NCBI GenBank assembly: GCA_964626495.1
Contig: CAZVFT010000046.1
Location: 1-19,679, forward strand
Length of the DNA stretch: 19,679 bases
Source: JACNLN01 sp964626495
Lineage (GTDB): Bacteria > Fidelibacterota > Marinisomatia > Marinisomatales > CAZVFT01
Reading direction: 5' to 3'
Positions 1 through 7,164 of this stretch are shown piece after piece (the first letter of the stretch is position 1; each line of letters starts with the position of its first letter). The notes beneath the pieces were generated by a model that saw nothing but the letters and a program-made list of their open reading frames with translations, was not told where the DNA came from and did not search any database. A program made the position numbers and the translations under genes.

Positions 1-453
1 GACACAGAAGAATCAATCGTCTTCACGATAAACCCAGGTTTAGATATAGATAAAAACGGGTATTACCATTTAACTCTGGATCAAACCAATTGGCAAACCA
101 TTCACCGTGTGAGCGGAACGACCTTTTATGAAGATGGTACACCAGCAGAATTGGTGAAGGTTTACTGGGAATCCAATCTGTTTTGGTACCTTGGGGACAC
201 ATTGGGTTACATTATCCACGAAGGACTGACAGATGATCTGGTTTATGTAAGTTACGATACAACTTACATTAATAGCTTTTCAGGAAGGGAAGTCCCTACA
301 TCCAATCAGGTCAGTTACAGTAATTCAGACGGAGAAGTTAATAATATGATCGCACCGGTCCGCATCATGGCTGGAGATACTATGAGACTCCAATGGGAAT
401 ACTATGATGAAACGGGAATTAATGAAGGGGAGATTGGGATTGTATTGGAGTAA
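1..453 (+). CDS. C-terminal part of an unrecognised protein
   Basis: The reading frame is open from the first base of the window and ends at TAA 451-453, giving about 150 residues, so the gene starts upstream of the window. An internal GTG at 109 could be mistaken for a start, but the frame continues unbroken to the left and the composition is the same on both sides. The sequence is rich in Tyr, Trp, Thr, Asp and Gly (for example VKVYWESNLFWYLGDT), has no membrane segment, and looks like an extracellular or periplasmic beta-rich domain. I do not recognise the family. It is followed by a long non-coding stretch, so it is probably not cotranscribed with ffh. Confidence 0.6.
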   Translation, partial: DTEESIVFTINPGLDIDKNGYYHLTLDQTNWQTIHRVSGTTFYEDGTPAELVKVYWESNLFWYLGDTLGYIIHEGLTDDLVYVSYDTTYINSFSGREVPTSNQVSYSNSDGEVNNMIAPVRIMAGDTMRLQWEYYDETGINEGEIGIVLE

Positions 454-644
454 TCCGTTTGTTGGGCGAGCAAGGAAGAAAAGTTCCCCTTTACCTTGGT
501 AGCATGGCTTCAAACCGTCTTGATACCTGTGAAAAGAATCAGATATTCGAGTGTCCGATATATCCTTCTCCCCCTCGATGCCTGTCCGACTACCGGCGGA
601 GGGGAGAAAAAAAGAGGGGGTGGTATTTGTGTGTTGACACCGTG

Positions 645-720
645 TTAACCCTGTGAAATAGCGAAGCCCCGCCAAACTACCACTGGGTAAGTTAATTTCC
701 GATTTGTTTCACAGGGTTAA
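645..720. repeat. Perfect 14-bp inverted repeat, 48-nt spacer
   Basis: ttaaccctgtgaaa (645-658) is the exact reverse complement of 707-720. The spacer of 48 nt is too long for a simple terminator loop and there is no T-tract. A related gtgaaa-containing word recurs in the intergenic hairpin at 19574-19606 and near 5421-5450, which suggests an interspersed intergenic repeat family rather than a local accident. Confidence 0.6.
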
Positions 721-979
721 TGCCTGTATCTCGGACTATTTCTAAATATAAATTCATTTCTCTCAGTTGGGAGCCTGACAGAACCAGTCGGGAGTCTGGC
801 TATGCCTGTCCGGCTTTTGATAGATCATTCAGGTACGGGATATTGTGAAGTACCTAAAAAATAAATCCGGCACATAAAGCTCAACATTTAAATTGTAAGT
901 GTAAAGAAGACATAAAATTTTAACATTTGGTTTAATATCGGTAGCGGATTTTGGGAAATCAACGCAGTTGGAAATTTCT

Positions 980-1008
980 TTGCAAATACCTTTTTAGTCA
1001 GGTAAATT
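980..1008 (+). promoter_or_regulatory. Possible promoter of the ffh operon
   Basis: TTGCAA (980-985) and TAAATT (1003-1008) are separated by 17 nt and lie about 30 nt upstream of the ffh start. The match to a sigma-70-like consensus is weak, the region is AT-rich, and other placements are possible. I infer it mainly because the six-gene cluster must start near here. Confidence 0.22.
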
Positions 1009-1036
1009 TTTACGATATATTAAAATAAATAATTAT

Positions 1037-2365
1037 ATGTTTGAGCAGTTACAAGACAAATTAGGTATGGTATTACGCAATCTTCGGGGTCTCGGGAAGA
1101 TTACGGAGAAGAACATATCGGAAACGAGCAGGGAAATCCGAAGGGCACTTCTCGAGGCGGATGTTAACTACAAGGTTGTGAAAGAATTCGTGTTTCAGGT
1201 AGCAGAAAAAGCCCAGGGAACTCTTGTATTAAAATCAGTGGCACCAGGCCAGCAATTTATCAAGATTATCAAAGATGAGCTGACAACGTTACTTGGCGAG
1301 AAAGAGAGTGGTATTCGGTTTAGTGAGAAACCTCCAACGATTATTTTAATGGCAGGACTTCAAGGATCTGGGAAAACGACTACATCTGTAAAACTGGCAA
1401 ATCTATTCAAAAGTGAGGGAAAAAATCCCTATCTTGTAGCGGCGGATGTTTACCGACCAGCAGCAATAGAGCAGCTTGAAATTTTAGGAAAGCAGATTGG
1501 TGTACCCGTTTGGTCGGAATACGGGAGAGATCCAGAATACATCTGTAAAAATGGGATTGAAAATGCTGTCTTGAAGAATCATGACCTCGTCATCCTCGAT
1601 ACGGCTGGTCGTTTGCATGTAGATGGGGAAATGATGGAGGAAATTATCGTGATTTCAGAAATGACCCATCCCCATGAAATCCTGTTTGTTGTGGATGGCA
1701 TGACAGGACAGGATGCTCTGAATTCTGCGGAAGCGTTTTCTCAGGCTCTAGAGCTTACCGGTACGATTCTCACGAAAATGGACGGGGATGCAAGAGGTGG
1801 TGCGGCATTGTCCATTGTATCCATTACGGGTAAACCTATCAAATTTATTGGTACTTCTGAGAAGATGGGAGGTCTTGAAGTTTTTCATCCGGAGCGGATG
1901 GCTGGTCGGATTCTTGGTATGGGAGATGTAGTTTCTGTTGTGGAAAAAGCTCAAAAGGTGGTGGATGAGTCGGAAGCGGAACAAATGGCTGAAAAATTAC
2001 TCAGGAATGAGTTTACTTTTGATGATTTTAAAAACCAGCTTGGACAAATACAAAAAATGGGATCTCTAAATCAGTTGGTAGGTATGATACCCGGAATGAG
2101 TAAGATGACAAAGGGATTTCATTTTGATGAAAAACAATTTAAATGGACGGAAGCCATTATCAATTCGATGACGCTTGAAGAACGTCAAAATAGAGTTATC
2201 ATTAATGGTTCCCGTCGAAAAAGAATAGCAATGGGAAGTGGACGGTCTGTCCAGGAAGTAAATAGTTTATTAAAACAATTTCGTCAAATGCATTCGATGA
2301 TGAAAAATCTGTCACATATGAAGTCCAGTCGAATGATGAGACAATTTCAGGGATTAATTAATTAA
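1037..2365 (+). CDS. ffh: Signal recognition particle protein Ffh (SRP54)
   Basis: This is the 442-residue GTPase subunit of the bacterial signal recognition particle. It binds 4.5S RNA and signal sequences and delivers ribosomes making membrane proteins to FtsY. Visible in order are the helical N domain (1-100), the G domain with P-loop GLQGSGKTT (107-115), DTAGR (188-192) and TKMDG (246-250), then the Met-rich M domain (about 325-442) with the RNA-binding signature around NGSRRKRIAMGSGRS. Length and domain order are normal for the family. The start is the first ATG of the frame; the AT-rich leader shows no Shine-Dalgarno sequence. The stop codon overlaps the ribosome binding site of rpsP, so the two are cotranscribed. 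It leads the conserved ffh-rpsP-khpA-rimM-trmD-rplS cluster. Confidence 0.97.
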   Translation: MFEQLQDKLGMVLRNLRGLGKITEKNISETSREIRRALLEADVNYKVVKEFVFQVAEKAQGTLVLKSVAPGQQFIKIIKDELTTLLGEKESGIRFSEKPPTIILMAGLQGSGKTTTSVKLANLFKSEGKNPYLVAADVYRPAAIEQLEILGKQIGVPVWSEYGRDPEYICKNGIENAVLKNHDLVILDTAGRLHVDGEMMEEIIVISEMTHPHEILFVVDGMTGQDALNSAEAFSQALELTGTILTKMDGDARGGAALSIVSITGKPIKFIGTSEKMGGLEVFHPERMAGRILGMGDVVSVVEKAQKVVDESEAEQMAEKLLRNEFTFDDFKNQLGQIQKMGSLNQLVGMIPGMSKMTKGFHFDEKQFKWTEAIINSMTLEERQNRVIINGSRRKRIAMGSGRSVQEVNSLLKQFRQMHSMMKNLSHMKSSRMMRQFQGLIN

Positions 2366-2376
2366 GGAGAACGGTT

Positions 2377-3494
2377 TTGGCTACACGAATTAGATTGAAG
2401 AGAATGGGACGCAGGAATCGACCTTTCTATCGGGTTGTGGTAATAGATTCTCGTAAACAACGGGATGGTGTTGCGATTGAGGAAGTGGGTTGGTACGATC
2501 CAATCCGTAAGGAAGGCAATTATTCTTTGAAGAAAGATCGGATTATTGATTGGCTTCAAAAAGGAGCTCAACCTTCATTTGCAGTCAGGCGACTGATGAA
2601 AAAGAGTGGTATTTTGTTAAACTGGCACTTGATACGGCAGGGATTGTCAGAAAAGGAAATCAGCCACGAATTGCAGAAATGGAAACTTGACCAGCAGGAG
2701 AGAAAGAAACGAAAAGTCGAGAAGGAAAAGGAAAGGGCTAAGGTTGCCGTTAAAGCCAAGGAGAAAGCTGAAGAAGTTGCTAAGGAAGAAGCAGAAGAAA
2801 AAATTGTGGAACCGGAGGAAAAAACGGATAAGGATGTGAANNNNNNNNNNNNNNNNNNNNNNNNNNNNNNNNNNNNNNNNNNNNNNNNNNNNNNNNNNNN
2901 NNNNNNNNNNNNNNNNNNNNNNNNNNNNNNNNNNNNNNNNAAGAAGCAGAAGAAAAAATTGTGGAACCGGAGGAAAAAACGGATAAGGATGTGAAGTCTG
3001 AAACAGAGGAAGAGACGGAAGAAGTTGCTTCGGCTGAAACTCCAGTTGTTGATGGACCAAGTGAAGAAATTCCTGAAAAAGAGCCAGCTTCAACGAAGGA
3101 ACCGGAAGAGGAACAAGCAGTGGAAGAAGTTCCGGAAGAAGAGGATGTCAAACCTGAAACAAAAGTGAAAGCTGAAGAAGTTGCTAAGGATGAAGTGGAA
3201 GAAGAAATTGTGGAACCGGAGGAAAAAACGGATAAGGATGTGAAACCTGAAACAGAGGAAGAGACAGAAGAAGTTCAGAAAGAAAAAGAGGATGCAGATG
3301 TCCGCAGTGAAGAAGAATCTGCTATTGAGGAACCGGTACTGGAGGAAGATACTGCAAAACCGTCAGTCGAAGATACCACTGAAGAGGAAGTGAAAGTGAG
3401 TAAAGCTGACTCTGAAGAGGAAAAAGCGGAGCAGAAAAAGTCCAATTCTGATGACGAATCAGAAGAGGAGAAAAGTAAAGAAAAGAGTAAGTGA
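2377..3494 (+). CDS. rpsP: Ribosomal protein S16 with long acidic repeat-bearing C-terminal tail (crosses assembly gap)
   Basis: Residues 1 to about 80 are a standard bS16, a small-subunit assembly protein (starts ATRIRLKRMGRRNRPFYRVV; SxDRxxxWLxxGAQPS-like core at about 55-68). The start is TTG at 2377, chosen because S16 begins there and aaggag (2364-2369) is correctly spaced. A basic helical segment (about 100-130) is followed by a Glu/Lys/Val-rich acidic tail. The tail contains the module I-V-E-P-E-E-K-T-D-K-D-V-K, seen on both sides of the N gap and again at 3205-3244. The nominal frame breaks across the 100 Ns, but collapsing the exact 55-nt overlap of the gap edges restores one frame to TGA 3492-3494. 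That gives at least 320 residues, against 80-90 for a usual S16; the true repeat number is unknown. Tails on S16 occur in some Bacteroidetes-like lineages, but this one is unusually long. Confidence 0.88.
2786..2995 (+). repeat. Exact 55-nt repeat on both sides of the N gap
   Basis: Bases 2786-2840 are identical to 2941-2995 and encode the acidic S16 module. The left contig ends and the right contig begins with exactly the same 55-mer, as expected when a de Bruijn graph breaks at a repeat. A 40-nt part of it (2956-2995) occurs again unchanged at 3205-3244, 249 nt (83 codons) downstream, with similar flanks, so the underlying genomic repeat is real and coding. Confidence 0.9.
2841..2940. other. 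Assembly gap of 100 N
   Basis: Exactly 100 undetermined bases, most likely an arbitrary scaffolding length. The reading frames on either side disagree at this length, so the true distance is not 100 nt (modulo 3), and it may even be a negative gap (overlap). Confidence 0.98.
3205..3244 (+). repeat. Further copy of the acidic S16 module
   Basis: 40 nt identical to 2956-2995. Similarity extends on both sides: K-A-E-E-V-A-K before it also occurs just before the first copy, and E-T-E-E-E-T-E-E-V after it follows the second copy. Copies are in the same reading frame, so the array can expand or contract without breaking rpsP. Confidence 0.85.
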
Positions 3495-3553
3495 TCCCGA
3501 CTTTCTAGGATGGAAAGCCGAGAATGATGAATAAGGTAACTGAGGAGAAGATC

Positions 3554-3787
3554 ATGAAGGAATTCATAGAAGAGATCGTCAAGCAGTTAGTTGATAAGCC
3601 GGATGAGGTTGTCGTAGAACCTGTCGAAAGTGAAAGAACCATCATTTACGAGTTAAAGGTAGGAGATGGTGATCTTGGTAAGGTGATCGGCAAACAGGGT
3701 AGAACTGCTCAATCCATTCGGACGCTGATGTCAGCTATCAGCGCAAAAGGCGGTGGTAAGCGCGCCATATTGGAAATCATCGAATAG
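3554..3787 (+). CDS. khpA: KhpA-type KH-domain RNA-binding protein
   Basis: A 77-residue single KH domain protein of the YlqC/KhpA family. These bind RNA, pair with KhpB in several bacteria, and sit between rpsP and rimM in many genomes. The GxxG loop is visible in G-K-V-I-G-K-Q-G-R. I place the start at ATG 3554 (MKEFIEEIVKQL) rather than the upstream ATG 3524, because gaggag at 3542-3547 is well spaced for 3554 and the resulting N-terminus matches the usual family start. It lies 59 nt after rpsP within the cluster. Confidence 0.93.
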   Translation: MKEFIEEIVKQLVDKPDEVVVEPVESERTIIYELKVGDGDLGKVIGKQGRTAQSIRTLMSAISAKGGGKRAILEIIE

Positions 3788-3824
3788 TTTGATTCCTTAA
3801 ATAACGATTAAGGTCTGTTAGTAA

Positions 3825-4057
3825 GGTTACCTGAAACTGGTGACCTGGAGGGGTAATCTATAGATTGTTCCAGTGATTCCATTCTTTTTTGGCTCTATGG
3901 AACGAATGTGGTGGAGTCTGGACAAATTAGAAATGGTAAAAGGGGGTGGAATAAATCAGGTAACTATGAGAGAGTATGTCTTTTGATGCCCGATTGAATG
4001 GGGCGATTCTCTTAATCATAATAACAGGGCAATTGAGAAGTGAGTTTTACAGAAATT
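3825..4057 (+). pseudogene. Probable decayed N-terminal half of RimM
   Basis: The 252 nt between khpA and the PRC-barrel ORF sit where the N-terminal RimM domain is expected. One frame (3825-3986) reads G-Y-L-K, then R-G-N-L, an in-frame TAG at 3861-3863, then I-V-P-V-I-P-F-F and about 37 more residues to TGA 3984-3986. This resembles the RimM start (VGxLxKxHGxRGxLxVxPxT). A second frame from about 3973 reads D-A-R-L-N-G-A-I-L-L-I, resembling the domain's end (DRxxAExLxGAxLxI), and the intact ORF resumes in the third frame with the PRC barrel. One nonsense codon and two frame changes would be needed, so it cannot be translated as it stands. The similarity is by eye and could be partly chance. 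Confidence 0.45.
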
Positions 4058-4288
4058 AATCCCAGTGAAATCTATCCGGATGACATCATTGGAATGGATG
4101 TAGTTACAGTGGATCACGTATTTATCGGTGAATTAATGGATGTGCTTCATACATCTGCTCACGATGTTTATGTTATTGATTGCAACGGGAAGGAAGTGCT
4201 GATTCCAGCAGTGACGGAGTTTGTTAATGAGATTGACTTTGATGAGGATAGAATCATTATTTCTCCGATAGAAGGACTGTTACCATGA
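4040..4288 (+). CDS. rimM: RimM PRC-barrel domain only (truncated 16S rRNA processing protein)
   Basis: An 82-residue ORF matching only the C-terminal half of RimM, the 30S maturation factor that binds S19. The motif E-I-Y-P-D-D-I-I-G-M-D-V-V-T is the start of the PRC barrel, and V-F-I-G-E-L and the V-L-I-P-A-V-T-E-F strand follow. Full RimM is about 170 residues, and the N-terminal beta-barrel is missing. The frame is closed by TGA at 4034-4036 just upstream, so the only nearby start is GTG 4040, which has no good ribosome binding site. The stop overlaps the trmD start (ATGA). Position in the cluster supports the name. It may be a remnant kept for translational coupling, a functional half protein, or the product of sequence errors upstream. 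Confidence 0.75.
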   Translation: MSFTEINPSEIYPDDIIGMDVVTVDHVFIGELMDVLHTSAHDVYVIDCNGKEVLIPAVTEFVNEIDFDEDRIIISPIEGLLP

Positions 4289-5010
4289 GGATGACAATCT
4301 ATTTCATTACCCCATTCCCGCAACTGGTTAAAGCTGTGCTGGGAGAGAGCATTCTACGTCGAGCGGAGGAGAAGCAATTGGTTTCTTACAACATTGTGGA
4401 CCTGAGACAGTTTGGAGAAGGGAAATATCGTCAGATTGATGACTATCCCTTTGGCGGTGGAACTGGAATGGTCATGATGCCTGAACCCCTTATTAAAGCA
4501 ATGGATTGGGTAAGCGAACAGATTGGGAACGAAGAGAAACGCGTTATTTTTCCCACACCTCAAGGAAAAAAATATACCCAGGACGTAGCGAGGGAACTGT
4601 CTCAATGTGAGTACCTTGTCTTCATTTGTGGTCATTATAAGGGTGTTGACGAGAGAGTTATAGAAACCCATGTTACCGATGAATATTCTATTGGTGACTA
4701 CGTTGTAACTGGTGGTGAAATACCTGCTATGGTAATTATGGATTCGATAGTTCGATTGATTCCGGGTGTTTTAGGTGACGATGAATCAGCAAGAACCGAT
4801 TCTTTTTTCCATAAACTTCTTGATCATCCTCACTATACCCGACCGAAAGTTGTACAAGGGATGGAAGTACCGGATGTTCTATTGAGTGGTCACCATGCTA
4901 AAATTGATGAATGGCGACAGGCACAACGTGAAGAAAGAACTCGTGAAAGACGTCCCGATATCTGGGAAAAATACAACAAGGAAAAAATAGAGATGGAGAA
5001 TGAATTATGA
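4285..5010 (+). CDS. trmD: tRNA (guanine-N1)-methyltransferase TrmD
   Basis: A 241-residue SPOUT-class enzyme that transfers methyl from S-adenosylmethionine to G37 of tRNAs, preventing +1 frameshifting. The start overlaps the rimM stop as ATGA; ATG 4291 is an alternative giving MTIYFITPFPQ. Family signatures are PFGGGTGMVM (55-64), GHYKGVDERV (116-125), the knot segment E-Y-S-I-G-D-Y-V-V-T-G-G-E (133-145), Arg157 and Asp172 in A-R-T-D-S-F (the E. coli R154 and D169 equivalents), and HPHYTRP (181-187). Length is normal. It overlaps rplS by ATGA, so rimM-trmD-rplS are translationally coupled. Confidence 0.97.
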   Translation: MRMTIYFITPFPQLVKAVLGESILRRAEEKQLVSYNIVDLRQFGEGKYRQIDDYPFGGGTGMVMMPEPLIKAMDWVSEQIGNEEKRVIFPTPQGKKYTQDVARELSQCEYLVFICGHYKGVDERVIETHVTDEYSIGDYVVTGGEIPAMVIMDSIVRLIPGVLGDDESARTDSFFHKLLDHPHYTRPKVVQGMEVPDVLLSGHHAKIDEWRQAQREERTRERRPDIWEKYNKEKIEMENEL

Positions 5011-5345
5011 ACCCGAGTGAATTGACAAAAGATTATCTGAAGAAAGATATTCCTGATTTTCGTGCAGGTGATACTGTAACCGTTAACGTAAGAGTAATTG
5101 AAGGGAGTCGTGAACGCCTCCAGAAATTTGAGGGAGTCGTTTTAGCTAGGCGCGGATCCGGTATGGATGCAACCTTTACTGTGAGAAAGATTTCATTCGG
5201 AGTGGGTGTTGAGAGAATATTTCCACTTCATTCACCCAATGTTGTGGATATTAAAGTGATAAAAAGGGGTAAAGTCCGCCGGGCAAAATTATACTATCTA
5301 CGCAAGCTGAGAGGTAAGGCAGCACGGATTAAAGAGCGGAGGTAA
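5007..5345 (+). CDS. rplS: Ribosomal protein L19
   Basis: A 112-residue bL19, a 50S protein at the interface with the 30S subunit. The core F-x-A-G-D-T-V-T-V-N-V-R-V-I-E-G, L-Q-K-F-E-G-V-V-L-A-R-R and the end V-R-R-A-K-L-Y-Y-L-R-K-L-R-G-K-A-A-R-I-K are clear. It starts within the last codons of trmD (ATGA) and ends the translation cluster; the following 263 nt are non-coding. Confidence 0.97.
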   Translation: MNPSELTKDYLKKDIPDFRAGDTVTVNVRVIEGSRERLQKFEGVVLARRGSGMDATFTVRKISFGVGVERIFPLHSPNVVDIKVIKRGKVRRAKLYYLRKLRGKAARIKERR

Positions 5346-5451
5346 TAAAGACCCCAATGGAATTCCTTGGATTAATCCTCTCAAATGGTGTTCATTCTTA
5401 AACAAAATCCGTATTTTATCCGTGAAAATCTGCTTTCCCGGTGAAATCTGT

Positions 5452-5480
5452 GAGTCACCCCGCCAGCTGGCGGGGGACTC
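5452..5480. repeat. Strong palindromic hairpin downstream of rplS
   Basis: A perfect 18-nt palindrome ccccgccagctggcgggg (5458-5475) is extended by gagtc (5452-5456) pairing with gactc (5476-5480), with one bulged A at 5457: a 14-bp stem. The half-site agctggcgga recurs at 5487-5496. It lies about 107 nt after rplS with no T-tract following, so it looks more like an interspersed palindromic repeat than a simple terminator, though it could stop or stabilise the transcript. The 5346-5608 interval contains no gene. Confidence 0.6.
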
Positions 5481-5608
5481 TTATGGAGCTGGCGGATATT
5501 TCTACAGTATGTCTGGTAATTTAATTTGGTATCACCTGTATTATTGGATTTTTTTTATTCCCTATTCATCATCTATTATTTAAACGAATAATTTGAATTG
5601 AGGAAAGA

Positions 5609-6982
5609 ATGAAACTCTGTGATCTTCCTTCGGTCAACAGTATTATAGAATCCATTAACTGGGAAGAAATCCAGATCCCAAGGGCTTATGTAATCACTAT
5701 TATTCGGGATCAACTGTCAAGGTTTCGAAAAGAAGGTGAGGAAGGATTGAAATCCATAACATCGGAAGAAGTGGTGGAATCAATCAATGATACCATTGAG
5801 AAAATGAAAAAACCAAATATTAAGCAGGTCATTAATGGCACTGGGATTGTGCTGCATACCGGACTGGGAAGAGCTCCCATCTCAAAAAGTATTCTTCAAA
5901 ATATAGTATCCGAATTAGAAGGCTATGCATCTCTGGAACTGGATTTGACGACTGGAAAACGGGGAGAACGCAATGTTCATATTTCCTCACTTCTTTCTTC
6001 TATTACTAATGCTGATGCTTCACTTATCGTCAATAATAACGCAGCAGCGGTTCTACTTTCTCTAAACAGTCTCGCTGACGGAAAAGAAGTTATCGTTTCA
6101 CGTGGACAGCTTGTGGAGATCGGTGGTTCATTCCGGATGCCTGATGTCATTAAAAAAAGCGGAGCCACGCTGGTGGAGGTGGGTACTACAAATCGTACAC
6201 ATTTCAAAGATTATCAATCTGCCATATCTGAGAAAAGTGGCGCAATTCTTTTTGTTCATACAAGTAATTATCGTGTCACGGGATTTACAAAAGAGGTACC
6301 CATTTTTGAATTGACCGACTTGGCGAAGAAACATCGCATCCCTCTAATAGTGGACCTGGGAAGCGGTGCATTATTCAATTTTGAAAAAGTGGGACTCCCA
6401 CACGAACCGCAGGTATCCGAGATACTGAAATATGGAGTGGATCTGGTAACCTTCTCAGGAGATAAACTCCTTGGTGGACCTCAGGCTGGGCTAATCTGCG
6501 GGAAGAAAAGATGGATCCGGATTATTCATAATAATCCTCTCTACAGAGCAATGAGGTGTGATAAGATAACCATTTCCCTAATGGAACAGACTCTTAAAAC
6601 ATTTCGGGATGAGGGTTTCTCAGAAGAAAATCTTTCTAACGTTCTTCTGCAAACAGGGCGAAAAACTCTGAGAAAGCGAGCCCAGCGGGTAGTACAAAAC
6701 GTTCCTGACGAAGTAGTGGAAAAACTAGGACTTTCTGTGGTGGATTCCGAGGTGGAAGCAGGAAGCGGATCTCTTCCCACAGAACTGATTGAGAGTAGTG
6801 CTCTCCAGTTTGATTGTAAACATATTAAACCAACTGAACTGTCAAAAAGATTTCGACAGTGGCGAATACCCATTATTGGTTATATTTCTGTAAATCGATT
6901 TTATATTGATCTTAAGGGAGTCCTACCAAAACAGGATAAGTTATTGAAAAAAGCTATTTGTGATATAGGAGAGGATGTTTGA
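5609..6982 (+). CDS. selA: L-seryl-tRNA(Sec) selenium transferase (selenocysteine synthase)
   Basis: A 457-residue fold-type I PLP enzyme that converts seryl-tRNA(Sec) to selenocysteinyl-tRNA(Sec) using selenophosphate. Features: the helical N-terminal tRNA-binding domain (1-70), I-N-G-T-G-I-V-L-H-T-G-L-G-R-A-P (75-90), V-N-N-N-A-A-A-V-L-L (141-150), D-L-G-S-G-A-L (249-255) and the PLP lysine Lys286 in F-S-G-D-K-L-L-G-G-P-Q-A-G. Length and order match the family. ATG 5609 is preceded by gagga about 8 nt upstream. SelB, SelD and tRNA-Sec are not in this window, and no ORF here needs a UGA readthrough. It has its own leader after the rplS palindrome, so it is probably a separate transcription unit. 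Confidence 0.96.
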   Translation: MKLCDLPSVNSIIESINWEEIQIPRAYVITIIRDQLSRFRKEGEEGLKSITSEEVVESINDTIEKMKKPNIKQVINGTGIVLHTGLGRAPISKSILQNIVSELEGYASLELDLTTGKRGERNVHISSLLSSITNADASLIVNNNAAAVLLSLNSLADGKEVIVSRGQLVEIGGSFRMPDVIKKSGATLVEVGTTNRTHFKDYQSAISEKSGAILFVHTSNYRVTGFTKEVPIFELTDLAKKHRIPLIVDLGSGALFNFEKVGLPHEPQVSEILKYGVDLVTFSGDKLLGGPQAGLICGKKRWIRIIHNNPLYRAMRCDKITISLMEQTLKTFRDEGFSEENLSNVLLQTGRKTLRKRAQRVVQNVPDEVVEKLGLSVVDSEVEAGSGSLPTELIESSALQFDCKHIKPTELSKRFRQWRIPIIGYISVNRFYIDLKGVLPKQDKLLKKAICDIGEDV

Positions 6983-6991
6983 TTGATATCT

Positions 6992-7026
6992 AACTTTGCT
7001 TAAGGTAAAAGAACTTCCGCAAAGTT
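6992..7026 (+). terminator. Weak stem-loop after selA
   Basis: aactttgc (6992-6999) pairs with gcaaagtt (7019-7026) around a 19-nt loop, followed by a short T/C-rich run. It lies 10 nt after the selA stop, a sensible terminator position, but the stem is AT-rich and the T-tract poor. Confidence 0.25.
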
Positions 7027-7164
7027 TTCCTTCACCGACGGATTGAACATTTTTATTGTATTTCATTGTACCCTCTTTTTATTCTACTAAAAAAGATGTA
7101 ATTTCCCCGAAGTAATTTCAATTTATTCCGAAGGAATGCCTAAGACATAAGGAGAATAATATAA

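Larger units (their letters stand above)
454..1036. other. 583-nt non-coding stretch with inverted and direct repeats
   Basis: No convincing gene is present. The left half (about 560-815) is repeat-like. It has a hairpin with an 8-bp stem (566-573 with 601-608), a perfect 14-bp inverted repeat (645-658 with 707-720), the direct repeat atgcctgtccg at 578-588 and 802-812, and two near copies of cagtygggagyctg near 765-800. The right half (about 830-1036) is AT-rich and precedes ffh, so it should hold that operon's promoter. A 65-codon open frame at 459-656 runs through the repeats and is not credible as a gene. Confidence 0.6.

Noticed and set aside
459..656. 65-codon open frame after the partial first gene
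   Set aside because: It runs through the intergenic hairpin repeats, has no start signal and no recognisable protein features.
2841..2940. A real frameshift or split gene in rpsP
   Set aside because: The apparent frame break is an artefact of the arbitrary 100-N length; overlapping the identical contig ends restores the frame.
2568..3151. Antisense open frames through the acidic tail of S16
   Set aside because: They mirror the Glu-rich coding strand (giving Ser/Phe/Leu-rich products), cross the N gap, and have no ribosome binding site or recognisable domain.
4031..4057. E-F-Y in the alternate frame near 4040 as the true RimM linker motif
   Set aside because: The intact frame already provides E-I-Y-P-D-D-I-I-G in the right place; the other is a coincidence of frame.
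7125..7137. attcc-gaa-ggaat palindrome before the first GAPDH gene as an operator
   Set aside because: Only 5-bp arms; such short palindromes are expected by chance and there is no second copy.
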